NCBI GenBank assembly: GCA_001871415.1
Contig: MNWW01000067.1
Location: 1 to 52,198, forward strand
DNA length: 52,198 nt
Reading direction: 5' to 3'
DNA from: Candidatus Woesearchaeota archaeon CG1_02_57_44
Lineage (GTDB): Archaea; Nanobdellota; Nanobdellia; Woesearchaeales; CG1-02-57-44
Shown: positions 41,635 to 50,205 of the stretch, one piece after another
Numbering within the stretch: position 1 is the first letter of the stretch
Layout of the letters: every line of letters starts with the position of its first letter
Position numbers and translations under genes: made by a program
The notes under the pieces: model-generated
The model's input: only the letters and a program-made list of their open reading frames with translations
Databases searched by the model: none
Told to the model about the DNA's origin: nothing

Positions 41635-42381
41635 CTAGCACATCCATCTCGCCCGGAAGATGCCGCCAAAGAACCGTGCCACGCCTTTCAGTTTCGCCTT
41701 GGGCGAGAAGGCCCACTTGGACGCGCCGTGCAGGCGCGCACCAAAGTCGACCGGGAATTCCGTGATGGCATAGTGCGCGCGCTTCGCTTTGGCCAGGAGG
41801 TAGAGGTCCAGGGAGAAATCCTTTGGCGCATCGTCGAGCAATGCGAGCAATTCCCTTGGAAACACTTTCGGCTGAGCGTTTATCTCATGCAGCCATGATA
41901 GGAACACGACGCTGGCGAGCGCGCCATAGCACCAGGTGAAGACGGCGTCGATTGGCTTTCTGCCTTTGCGCGCGCCTTTGACCAGGTGCTTGGTCATCTG
42001 ACGGTCCTGATACATATGGTATGCCTTGAACACGTCTTCAGGAGGGGTCTGCAGATCCGCGTGGGTATAGGCGAGGACCTTGCCTTTGGCCGCGCGAAGA
42101 CCTGTCAGGATGCCATGGCCATAGCCGATGTTGACGGGCACGAGCACGGTACGGGCGAAGCCGTACTGTCGCTTGGATAGCTCTCGCTTCAGCACAGCCG
42201 CGGTGTCATCAGCGCTGCCATTGTTGACGAGGATAAGTTCAACACGCACGCTTTTGAGCACAGGCATGAACCTGCGCAGGATGTGCGGGATGTTCTTTGC
42301 TTCATTGTAGCAGGGAACAATGATGCTGAGCTCTGGCGCGAGCGATGACTTTCGGTTCATTTCCTGTGCGCGTGTTACCAT
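41635..42381 (-). CDS. GT2 family glycosyltransferase
   Basis: A 248-residue soluble glycosyltransferase. LSIIVPCYNEAKNIPHIL (residues 18-35) is the nucleotide-binding start, and VNNGSADDTAAVL, VNIGYGHGILTGLRAAKG and YTHADLQTPPEDV (DxD-like) follow. The acceptor part ends with GASKWAFSPKAKLKGVARFF. There are no membrane helices, unlike DPM1-type relatives with a C-terminal anchor. ATG at 42381 has AAGGAG seven bases upstream. It is placed just after the large GT-C gene on the same strand (68-base gap), and it probably supplies or extends the same glycan. Confidence 0.92.
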   Translation of the reverse strand: MVTRAQEMNRKSSLAPELSIIVPCYNEAKNIPHILRRFMPVLKSVRVELILVNNGSADDTAAVLKRELSKRQYGFARTVLVPVNIGYGHGILTGLRAAKGKVLAYTHADLQTPPEDVFKAYHMYQDRQMTKHLVKGARKGRKPIDAVFTWCYGALASVVFLSWLHEINAQPKVFPRELLALLDDAPKDFSLDLYLLAKAKRAHYAITEFPVDFGARLHGASKWAFSPKAKLKGVARFFGGIFRARWMC

Positions 42382-42449
42382 TGTTGACTCCTTGTATGCT
42401 GCTGTTTCGGTTCAAACGCCGATGCTTTCCCTGCTCCTGCGTGTCTCTT

Positions 42450-44198
42450 CTATTGTTCAACAGGACAACTTCCTGACGCGCCCACCTTGTTGAGCCGCTC
42501 GTAGACAATGACCGTGCTTGGTGTTCCTGGTCCCATGATACGACAACGCAGGGAGGGGAAATTGCCGCAGCCGATGTCATCATACGCGACATCGTGACGC
42601 ACAAAGCCCTGAAGGGGAAGCGGTGTGTCAGAGACCACCCAGTTCGCGAACAGAGTGCTGGATTCAGTGAAGCTCCGAGCAGTGCTTGCTACTGTTTCCT
42701 TATCCATATCCAGCGCAAGGGTGTCATTCCACCGGAATCCCGTCGGCGTGTACATGCATTGGTCCACCGTCAGCAGCAGCGGTCCCTTGAGCCGCCAGTC
42801 CAGCAGGGCTGCGATGTCGTGAGGTTGCGCATTGGCCTGCAGGAAGAGCGATACTGCTTCAGTCTTATCTGTCGTCGGATTGGTGATCTCGCGTGCGTAG
42901 TCAAAGAGCAGCATCCTTGGTTTGGCGGCGTCTTGAAACTGGCTGAAGGAGGAGGAACCAAAGGATGCGCCGATGCGCTGCTGCAAAGGCAGCGCTGCCA
43001 TCACAGGCAATGCGCTGATGAGATTACTGCAGACAAGCAGTATGACCAGGGGCCATGCCAGTCTGCCGGCGCGCATCACCAGGACAGCGCTGATTATGGC
43101 AAAGAAGGGGAGCGTGAACAGGATGTGATGGAATAAGGCGGTTCCTGCTGGCATGATGATTATGGCCGCAAGGATGGTGATGATGGGCACTGCTTTGATG
43201 CGTCGGGGAAGCGGTCCGATTGCGCTGCTGACGGGAAGAAGCGCGAGCAACAGCAAGAGCAACGGGAACAGATGGTTATTGATGTCAAAGAGATACTGCA
43301 GCGAATGGACAAGCAGCTTGTGCGCGAATGACATAGGCACGCCGACATTGCCCGCGTTGCCCAGCAGATTCGCCCATAAGGCCCAGGGTACGCTCAGAAG
43401 CAAGAACGCCACAAGAGCGACCGCAGCCTGGATAAGGTGTTGACGTCGTCGGTGTGATGGTATGGCGGCGATGTCGAGCAAGTAAGCACCCATCAGGCCT
43501 ATCAGCGCGGTGATGGCTAAGGTGTAGGAGCTATGGAACAGCAGCACCGGCGCTATAGCTACCATGATGGTACCACTCGGCTGATGCGCGAGGAAACGCT
43601 CGTATCCTTCAGCCAGCAGGAGCATGGCGAATACCGCTATGCTATAGTAGCGCGCCTGGCGGATGTAGAGGAGCAGCATGACATTGAGGGCAAAAAGCAA
43701 TTGCGCCATGAGCAGTGCCGTGCTTTTCAGGAATCTGCTGACGTACAAGGAAAACAACAACAGGGAAAGCAGCCCGATGATGGCGAAGGGCAGACGCGCA
43801 AGGAACGTGCTGCGGCCAGCGAGCAGGAATGGCGCGGTGATGAAATCGTAAGCAGGGGAGTTGGCTACCCAGATTCCTTGCCTGACCGGAAAGCCTTGCT
43901 GCTCTGAGGGTGGGACGAGCATATTGCCGCAATTGACGGTTGGCGCATGGCAGCGCAATATGTTGAGCGCAGGTATCGCTATGTTGGTCTCATCGCCCTG
44001 CAGGGAGCGATCACCGAGCGATGCGAAGATGAGTATGGCGAACAACAGCAGCAGCCATACCGGACAGGACGGCTTGCCGTCAGCAGGCTGGAGTTGGTAT
44101 CTTCCTGTCAGACCTCCTGTCTGGAGGGTTGTTCCGACCGAGGATCTTCGCTGTGCCCGTCGTGCGGTCATTGGGCTTCTTGCGCCAGGATCCGGCAT
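42450..44198 (-). CDS. GT-C glycosyltransferase (GT39/83-like)
   Basis: A 582-residue membrane enzyme. An N-terminal basic tail precedes helix 1 (CPVWLLLLFAILIFASL) and the loop GDRSLQGDETNIAIPALNIL, with Asp-Glu residues expected for divalent metal and polyprenyl-phosphate donors. Further helices include AIIGLLSLLLFSLYVSRFL and AAVALVAFLLLSVPWALWANLLG. A soluble C-terminal domain of about 180 residues is predicted outside. The ATG at 44198 is 27 bases from the TATA at 44221-44228, whereas the longer frame would start upstream of the promoter. Its donor is unknown. Confidence 0.85.
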   Translation of the reverse strand: MPDPGARSPMTARRAQRRSSVGTTLQTGGLTGRYQLQPADGKPSCPVWLLLLFAILIFASLGDRSLQGDETNIAIPALNILRCHAPTVNCGNMLVPPSEQQGFPVRQGIWVANSPAYDFITAPFLLAGRSTFLARLPFAIIGLLSLLLFSLYVSRFLKSTALLMAQLLFALNVMLLLYIRQARYYSIAVFAMLLLAEGYERFLAHQPSGTIMVAIAPVLLFHSSYTLAITALIGLMGAYLLDIAAIPSHRRRQHLIQAAVALVAFLLLSVPWALWANLLGNAGNVGVPMSFAHKLLVHSLQYLFDINNHLFPLLLLLLALLPVSSAIGPLPRRIKAVPIITILAAIIIMPAGTALFHHILFTLPFFAIISAVLVMRAGRLAWPLVILLVCSNLISALPVMAALPLQQRIGASFGSSSFSQFQDAAKPRMLLFDYAREITNPTTDKTEAVSLFLQANAQPHDIAALLDWRLKGPLLLTVDQCMYTPTGFRWNDTLALDMDKETVASTARSFTESSTLFANWVVSDTPLPLQGFVRHDVAYDDIGCGNFPSLRCRIMGPGTPSTVIVYERLNKVGASGSCPVEQ

Positions 44199-44220
44199 AC
44201 CAGAGTGAATCCCCGCCGCG

Positions 44221-44228
44221 TTTATATA
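44221..44228. promoter_or_regulatory. TATA box shared by two divergent GT-C genes
   Basis: TTTATATA is centred 27 bases before the minus-strand GT-C start (44198). It is also about 48 bases before the plus-strand GT-C/kinase fusion start (44273). No second TATA is seen. Confidence 0.6.
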
Positions 44229-44272
44229 GGTTTTCCAGCACATTTTTATTGCGCTTGCGCATCCTCTCGGTC

Positions 44273-46795
44273 ATGTCCGGGGAGTTCACCAGCAGCATCA
44301 TAGCAGTGGCTGTGGCGCTGCTCCTTGGTCTTGTCCTGTCTCCTCCGCTTGCGCTTCTCGCAGGCGTGGTCGCATATGCTGCTTCCTGCTGGCCGCGTCT
44401 GCGGCGCGGCAGTCTGCTGCGTCTCGCGCTTGGTTATCTCTTTGGCATTGCTGGGGTCATGACCCTGTCAAGAGGGTCCCTGACTGCGGCTGGCGTAGCA
44501 GCTGACCCAGCAGGCCTTGCGCCCCTTTGGTGGGGTGTCCTTGGTATGGTGCTCTTCTGCGTCCTGGCCAAGCCGCTGGACACGATGCAAGTGCCCAAGG
44601 TCATGCGACATCCCCTGTTCCTCTGGATCCTGCTTGTCAAGCTGGCACTATCACTTTTTTTCGGCTCGCACTATTATGTTGACGGCACGATGCCATTTGT
44701 CTCTCACTTCATCACGTCAGGATTCGCGAATCCATACGATGCGTTCCTCGCGCTTGGCCAGGTCAAGGCGTTCCCATACAGCACAGCCATGCTGCTGTTC
44801 CTGGCATTGCCGTTGTTTGTGCTCTCTCCTTTGTGGTCCGGATCCTTGTTTGCCAGCGGCGTTGCTGCTGGTCTGGGCCCTTCCGGTGCCGTCGGTGGTG
44901 CAGGAGCCAGTATGCTTCAGCTGCTGTTGTTTCGCCTACCGCTGCTGCTCGCGGACATCGGCATATTGCTGCTGCTCTGCAGGATGCTTCCGACGCGCGA
45001 GGAAAAAGTACTGTGGTATTACTGGGCAAGCCCTATCGCCATCTATATCACGTATTTCCATGGCCAGCTTGATGTCATTCCTGTCTTTCTGCTGCTCGCG
45101 TCGCTCTACTTGCTCTTGCGCGAGCAGTACCCTGCGTCCTTCGCCGTGCTTGGACTCGCGCTCTCGGCCAAAGCCAATATCTTTGTCGCGGTACCGTTCA
45201 TCTTCCTCTACCTTTGGCGCCGGCGACAGAGCCTGGAACGCATCATCGGTCACTTTGCCCTGAGCGGTGTGGTGTATGCCATCTTGGCGTTGCCCTTCGT
45301 CTCCTCGCCGGGTTATCAGGCACTGGTGGTGCACGCTGAAGAGCAGTTCTGGCTCTTCTTGCTGCAAGTGCCCTACCACGTCCAGGGCCTGGTCCTGTAT
45401 CTCGCTCCGCTCGCGCTGGTGTTGTTCTTTTTTCGCGTCGCTTATTTCAAGACCTTCAGCCAGAACGGATTGTTCATGTCCCTGGCTGTCGCGTTCACCT
45501 TGCTCGTCACCCTTGTCCCTCCGCGGCCAGGATGGTTCTACTGGTCAATCCCGTTCCTGGCGTATTTCTTCATCAGGGATGAGCGTCTCAGCAAGAAATA
45601 TTACACGCTCATCAACGGCTCGTATCTCCTGTACTTTCTCGTCCTCTCTCCGCAATCTGACCTGTTCTCGTCGCTGCGCGTACCAGCCGACATACTTCCT
45701 GTCAGCGTACCCTCTGCTTTTTTCGGCAGCAACGCGGTATTCTTCGCGAACCTTGGCTTCACGCTCTTTGTCGGTGTGCTGCTGTCCAATATCTATTTCA
45801 TCTATCGTCGTGGTCTTCTGGAGACCCTGGAGGTGCGCGAGCGCCCGCTCAGCATCGGTGTCGCCGGCGACTCTGGCAGCGGCAAGAGCACGCTCACAGG
45901 CATCATCAGCGACCTGGTCGGCGCGCACAACCTGACGGTGCTGGAGGGCGATGACCTTCACCGCTGGGAGCGCGGCGATGCCAATTGGGAGAGTCTGACA
46001 CATCTTGATCCCAAAGCCAACAAGCTAGCGCTCGACGCAGAGCATCTCGCCGCCATCAAGAACAGCCAGCAGGTCGAGCGACGGGAGTATGACCATGGAA
46101 ATGGTCAGTTCACGGACACGAAGTCCAAGGCGCCTGGCAGATTTGTCATCGTGTCAGGCCTGCACAGCTTTTATCTGGCGCGCATGCGCGCGTTGCTGGA
46201 CCTGAAGATCTTCCTTGAGCCGGAAGAAACCCTTCGCCGTGAATGGAAACTCACGCGCGACAGCGGTGAGCGAAAGCACAGCGGACGGGCCGTCGCCAGG
46301 CAGATACAAAAGCGCCTTCCGGACAGCAAGAAGCATATCCTGCCGCAGAGACAATTCGCTGACCTGGTGCTAAGATTCGTTCGAGAAGGCCCGGCGGCAT
46401 CATCCCGGAAAGCAGACAAACGCAAGCCGTCGCTGCTCCTGGAAGTGACGCTGAAGAATCACTATGATGTGCAGGCGCTGCTGGCAGCGCTCGACAACGC
46501 GCTGGTGTGCCATGACTACAGCGATGATCTGGAGCACATGAGCATGATGTTCAGCGAGCACATCACTTCCTCTCGGGTTGCTGGAGTCGTATCTGATGCA
46601 GGATCTCCAGCTAGTCCAGAGGCCCTGCTCACGCCTGAAGCGATAGCGCGCATCGCGTATCATCTGTATCCGAATCTGGAAGAGCTGCTGGACAACCGCA
46701 GGCCGCGATGGCGAGGAGGATACAATGGTATCATCCAGTTGCTCGTGCTGCTCTTGCTCGCTGATTCGGCGAGAACAGGTGAGTCTCATGGATGA
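44273..46795 (+). CDS. GT-C membrane protein fused to a uridine kinase/phosphoribulokinase-like domain
   Basis: An 840-residue protein. Residues 1-515 are a polytopic membrane region of GT-C type: a loop with YYVDGTMPFVSHFITSGFANPYDAF (acidic residues), then WYYWASPIAIYITYFHGQLDVIPVFLLLASLYLLLREQ. Residues 525-840 form a P-loop kinase with Walker A GVAGDSGSGKST (529-540). LEGDDLHRWERGDANWESLTHLDP is the substrate region; REYDHGNGQF, VIVSGLHSFYL and LKIFLEPEETLRREWKLTRDSGERKHS are the lid region of the uridine kinase/PRK superfamily. The frame is continuous. The kinase would face the cytoplasm and phosphorylate a small polyol, sugar or nucleoside next to the glycosyltransferase. It heads a tight operon with aldolase, nucleotidyltransferase, GDPD-like and HAD genes. 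Confidence 0.88.
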   Translation: MSGEFTSSIIAVAVALLLGLVLSPPLALLAGVVAYAASCWPRLRRGSLLRLALGYLFGIAGVMTLSRGSLTAAGVAADPAGLAPLWWGVLGMVLFCVLAKPLDTMQVPKVMRHPLFLWILLVKLALSLFFGSHYYVDGTMPFVSHFITSGFANPYDAFLALGQVKAFPYSTAMLLFLALPLFVLSPLWSGSLFASGVAAGLGPSGAVGGAGASMLQLLLFRLPLLLADIGILLLLCRMLPTREEKVLWYYWASPIAIYITYFHGQLDVIPVFLLLASLYLLLREQYPASFAVLGLALSAKANIFVAVPFIFLYLWRRRQSLERIIGHFALSGVVYAILALPFVSSPGYQALVVHAEEQFWLFLLQVPYHVQGLVLYLAPLALVLFFFRVAYFKTFSQNGLFMSLAVAFTLLVTLVPPRPGWFYWSIPFLAYFFIRDERLSKKYYTLINGSYLLYFLVLSPQSDLFSSLRVPADILPVSVPSAFFGSNAVFFANLGFTLFVGVLLSNIYFIYRRGLLETLEVRERPLSIGVAGDSGSGKSTLTGIISDLVGAHNLTVLEGDDLHRWERGDANWESLTHLDPKANKLALDAEHLAAIKNSQQVERREYDHGNGQFTDTKSKAPGRFVIVSGLHSFYLARMRALLDLKIFLEPEETLRREWKLTRDSGERKHSGRAVARQIQKRLPDSKKHILPQRQFADLVLRFVREGPAASSRKADKRKPSLLLEVTLKNHYDVQALLAALDNALVCHDYSDDLEHMSMMFSEHITSSRVAGVVSDAGSPASPEALLTPEAIARIAYHLYPNLEELLDNRRPRWRGGYNGIIQLLVLLLLADSARTGESHG

Positions 46796-47903
46796 ACCGG
46801 CTCCTGCAGAGGATGAATGGAAAATACAGGGCCGGCCATCACTGCCCGGGAAGCTGCTCCAAGAATTTCTTGACGCTTGTCATGCTGTCGGTGCTGATAA
46901 GGCGCTGGTGCAGACGGGTGGAGGCAATATCTCCGTGAAGGTCTCGATGCCAGTGGATACGCTGGGTGCCGATGGTCTTGGCGCGAAGGCAGGGCAGCAA
47001 GCATCCCTGATGCTCATCAAGGCCAGCGGCACTGACCTCGCGGAGGTGAGCGCGTCCCGCGGCTGGTCGTTGGTGCAACAGGATGTCATTGGCACATTTG
47101 TCCATGCTCAGGGGGATGGCAAGTCTTCAGAACAGAAGCCCGAGGCTGAATACACGCGCGCCATTGCCAGCGCGCTGATGAGCGGAGCGCGTCCGAGCAT
47201 GGAGACAGGATTCCACGCGCTGCTTGGAAAGGCCATCGTGCACACGCACCCCGTGGCGATCAATGGTCTGCTGTGCACAGAGGAATGGGAATCTTTGGTT
47301 GACAAGTTGTACCCTGGCTCCTGCAAGGTCGCATTCGCGCTCCCCGGACTACCATTGTCACTTGCCATCTGGCGTGCGCTCGCTCGCTTCACCGTGGCGG
47401 GAAAGAGCTCACCGCGCAGGATATTCCTGCAGAACCATGGACTCATCTGCGTCGGCGAGACGCTTGCAGAAGCGGTATCACTGACGCAGGATACGGTCAA
47501 GACCGCGATCGATCACTACTATGATGAGGGCATCACATATCAGGCCCCGACGCCAGGACTGGATCGTGCTTTTGTCGCGCAGAGCGGCATTGACTTCACG
47601 CAGCACCTGTTCCCGGATTCTGTGGTGTTCTTTCCTGACGGTATCGGTCCGGGCGGCAGGCAGGATATCGCGCTCGCGTGGCTTGCCATCGCGCATCTCG
47701 CATGGCAGGTGGGCAGCGTGCATTACCTGCCCGCTGACGCCGTTTCTTCGCTGCTAGCCATGGAAGCCGAGAGATTCCGGCGGCGACAAGGTGTTGTCGC
47801 ATCGTCAAGCGCGCTGTCCGCGAAGGCTGATGCGCCAGCGGGCGATGGCCAAAAACCTGATAGCAAACTCGAGGGCACTGCGCAGCAAGAGGATTCTTTA
47901 TGA
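46788..47903 (+). CDS. class II aldolase/adducin family protein
   Basis: Zn-dependent aldolase or epimerase-like protein (371 aa). GGGNISVKVS near residue 45, GTFVHAQGD, ALLGKAIVHTHPVAINGLL (the HxH zinc motif) and FLQNHGLICVGETLAEAV (second zinc His) are class II aldolase signatures. The C-terminal portion after FPDGIGPGG is a separate 100-residue extension with a low-complexity tail. The start overlaps the end of the fusion gene by eight bases, with GGTGAG before it, so both are translated together. With the kinase it could make or split a sugar phosphate. Confidence 0.88.
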   Translation: MDEPAPAEDEWKIQGRPSLPGKLLQEFLDACHAVGADKALVQTGGGNISVKVSMPVDTLGADGLGAKAGQQASLMLIKASGTDLAEVSASRGWSLVQQDVIGTFVHAQGDGKSSEQKPEAEYTRAIASALMSGARPSMETGFHALLGKAIVHTHPVAINGLLCTEEWESLVDKLYPGSCKVAFALPGLPLSLAIWRALARFTVAGKSSPRRIFLQNHGLICVGETLAEAVSLTQDTVKTAIDHYYDEGITYQAPTPGLDRAFVAQSGIDFTQHLFPDSVVFFPDGIGPGGRQDIALAWLAIAHLAWQVGSVHYLPADAVSSLLAMEAERFRRRQGVVASSSALSAKADAPAGDGQKPDSKLEGTAQQEDSL

Positions 47904-49405
47904 GAGTCATCATCCCCATGTCCGGCATGGGCAAGCGATTTCTTGACGCGGGCATCAAGACGCCAAAACCACTCATCGAGATTGACGGAAGACCCGTTAT
48001 TGAGCATATCGTACGCATGTTCCCTGATGGGGAATTCGTCTTCATCTGCAACAGTGAGCATCTCGCGACGACACCGCTGCGGCGTGTGCTCAAGCGTGTC
48101 GCTCCTGGATGCACCATTGTGGAGATAGCGCCGCACAAGAAAGGACCTGTGTATGCGGTGCTGCAGGCGGCGGAGCATATAGCTGATGATGAAGAGGTCG
48201 TCGTGAACTACTGCGACTTTGGCTGGCATTGGGACTACGATGACTTTTGCAGCTTTGTCGCGCGCCCAGAGGTCGAGGGGTGCATTCCCTCCTACAAGGG
48301 CTTTCATCCCCATAGTCTCGGCACGACGTACTACGCCTATCTCAAGGTGGACGCGTCCGACCGGCTCCTGGAGCTGCGCGAGAAGGAATCTTTCACTGAC
48401 GAACGCATGCAGGAATACGCGTCATCAGGGACCTATTATTTCAAGAAAGGCGCCCACGTCAAAAAGTATTTTCAGCAGGCCATGGATGAGGGCGTGCAGA
48501 AGAACGGTGAATACTATGTCAGCCTGGTCTACAACCTGATGAGCGCTGACGGGTTGAAGGTCTTTGCCTACGAGATACCATACTTCCTCCAGTGGGGGAC
48601 GCCTGAAGATCTGATGGAATATCTCTCGTGGTCGAATGCGTTCCGGCTCACAGCGCAGATCCGCGACGGAACGTTGCTGGAGGAATCGTTGAGCGCTGTC
48701 AGCTGGATGGCTGGCGCAGGAGAGCGGCCCTTCCAGCTGCTGGAAGACAAGCCCGTGTTCGTGGAGTCATTGCTCAGTTTTCCCAAAGCCGCGCGTTATA
48801 TCTTCGTGCTCGATGACACGCAACGTCTGTACGGCGAGCGCATCGGCATACACTTCCCGGGGGCACAGATCTGCTCAGTAGATGAAGCGACCGGCGCTGA
48901 TGGGGCGAAGGGCGTGCTCTCAGATGCCCATGCTCATGGCGCTGTCTTGCTGGCTCCCTGGGATAAGCTCTGCTGGTGGGATCTGCATGTCTTCGTGAGC
49001 ATGGCTGACGCGCCACTGCTCTGGACGTTCTCCAACACGGTCAATCTGCGAAGGCATCCGACACGATACACGTTTCTGTCCACGGTGACATCGGGTGGAG
49101 TAAAGGTCGTGTCCGAGGAGGGGAAAGACGGTCGGGTGCCGAGCGACGCTCAGGATACGCAAGCGTATCTGGGCGCGGTGTTCCTGCCGCAGGTCAAGAA
49201 AGGCAAGCGATCCGCTGGCCAGGAAGAAAGCATCTCCTGGGAGGGCATGGCGTCAGGCGAAGCGACTGCCATCGCAGCGCTCGGCAAGCCGGGCGCCCGG
49301 CTTTTCCCTGTGGATAAATGCATCGAGCTGAGCACAGACGACGATGTCGCGACGTATCGCTACTGGTCGCGCTACTTTCGGCTGTGCGACCATCATCCGC
49401 GGTGA
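47900..49405 (+). CDS. sugar-phosphate nucleotidyltransferase with extra C-terminal domain
   Basis: Activates a phosphorylated sugar or polyol with an NTP. The catalytic Rossmann-like domain (about 1-245) begins MRVIIPMSGMGKRFLDAGIKTPKPLIEIDGRPVIEHI, with SGMGKRF and PKPL as the NTP-binding motifs, and has YCDFGWHWDYDDF with the metal Asp. The rest (about 250-501) is a poorly conserved region, with KLCWWDLHVFVSMADAP and TVNLRRHPTRYTF. It may bind the substrate or duplicate the fold. It overlaps the aldolase stop by four bases (ATGA). Members of this family are common in capsule and polymer clusters. Confidence 0.88.
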   Translation: MRVIIPMSGMGKRFLDAGIKTPKPLIEIDGRPVIEHIVRMFPDGEFVFICNSEHLATTPLRRVLKRVAPGCTIVEIAPHKKGPVYAVLQAAEHIADDEEVVVNYCDFGWHWDYDDFCSFVARPEVEGCIPSYKGFHPHSLGTTYYAYLKVDASDRLLELREKESFTDERMQEYASSGTYYFKKGAHVKKYFQQAMDEGVQKNGEYYVSLVYNLMSADGLKVFAYEIPYFLQWGTPEDLMEYLSWSNAFRLTAQIRDGTLLEESLSAVSWMAGAGERPFQLLEDKPVFVESLLSFPKAARYIFVLDDTQRLYGERIGIHFPGAQICSVDEATGADGAKGVLSDAHAHGAVLLAPWDKLCWWDLHVFVSMADAPLLWTFSNTVNLRRHPTRYTFLSTVTSGGVKVVSEEGKDGRVPSDAQDTQAYLGAVFLPQVKKGKRSAGQEESISWEGMASGEATAIAALGKPGARLFPVDKCIELSTDDDVATYRYWSRYFRLCDHHPR

Positions 49406-49467
49406 GTGCCCGCGTCACGCTGTATTCAACTGAAGTAATATATAGAAGCATGACCCTCCTATGCACC

Positions 49468-50205
49468 ATGTCCGATGATAGTCATTCAGGCGCTGTACCT
49501 GCGCAGGCAGCGCCACGCATCATCGTGCATCGCGTCAATACCCTGCAGAAGCTGGCCTTGGTGCCTAAGCACTTCGGCGTGGAAGTGGATATCCGCACGC
49601 GTGATGGTGTCCTGGTCATGGACCACGAGCCATGGATGCAAAGCGCTGGTGGTATGGCTGATCAGGGTCCAGAGCAGAAAGACTCTGGCTCTTCGCGTCA
49701 AGGACCCGAACGCTTTGCGTCTCTGGTCGCGGCACTTGAGGGGCGCTTCATCGTCCTGAACCCGAAGGAAGATGGTCTACAAGACGCCATCCTCACGGTG
49801 CTGCGCAAACACGCAGTGACTGACTATTTCTTCCTGGACCTTCCTTTTCCCACTATCTGGCAACTGTGCCTCGCGGGAGAGCATAAGATTGCATTGCGCT
49901 TCTCCGAGCACGAGCCTCTTGAGGCAGTGCTTGCCATGAAGGGGCGGGCCGATTGGGTGTGGGTGGATACGTTCACACGACTGCCGCTGGACCGGCGCAG
50001 TCATGATGCGCTCCGCTCTGCGGGCTTCAAGCTCTGCCTGGTATGCCCGGAGCGATGGGGTAGGCCTGAAGACATCCCTATCTATCGTCGTCAGATGCTG
50101 GCAGAGGGGCTATGGGTCGATGCGGTCATGACTGCGCTGGAGCATGCGCAGGACTGGACAGCCCCTCTTGATGTCTCCGGGTTGCGGACAGGGGGGAAGC
50201 GCTGA
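49468..50205 (+). CDS. GDPD-like (glycerophosphodiester phosphodiesterase) protein
   Basis: A TIM-barrel phosphodiesterase-like protein of 245 residues. IIVHRVNTLQKLALVPKHFGVEVDIRTRDGVLVMDHEPW shows the GDPD set: His-Arg, the Glu-x-Asp pair of VEVDIR and the His of DHEP. VLNPKEDGLQDAIL and DYFFLDLPFPTIWQL follow. The barrel is short compared with bacterial GDPD (240-350) but complete. ATG at 49468 is chosen over 49450, because TATA taatatata at 49437-49445 places transcription start there, although it may also be read with the operon. It could cleave a phosphodiester intermediate or act on the glycan. Confidence 0.8.
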   Translation: MSDDSHSGAVPAQAAPRIIVHRVNTLQKLALVPKHFGVEVDIRTRDGVLVMDHEPWMQSAGGMADQGPEQKDSGSSRQGPERFASLVAALEGRFIVLNPKEDGLQDAILTVLRKHAVTDYFFLDLPFPTIWQLCLAGEHKIALRFSEHEPLEAVLAMKGRADWVWVDTFTRLPLDRRSHDALRSAGFKLCLVCPERWGRPEDIPIYRRQMLAEGLWVDAVMTALEHAQDWTAPLDVSGLRTGGKR

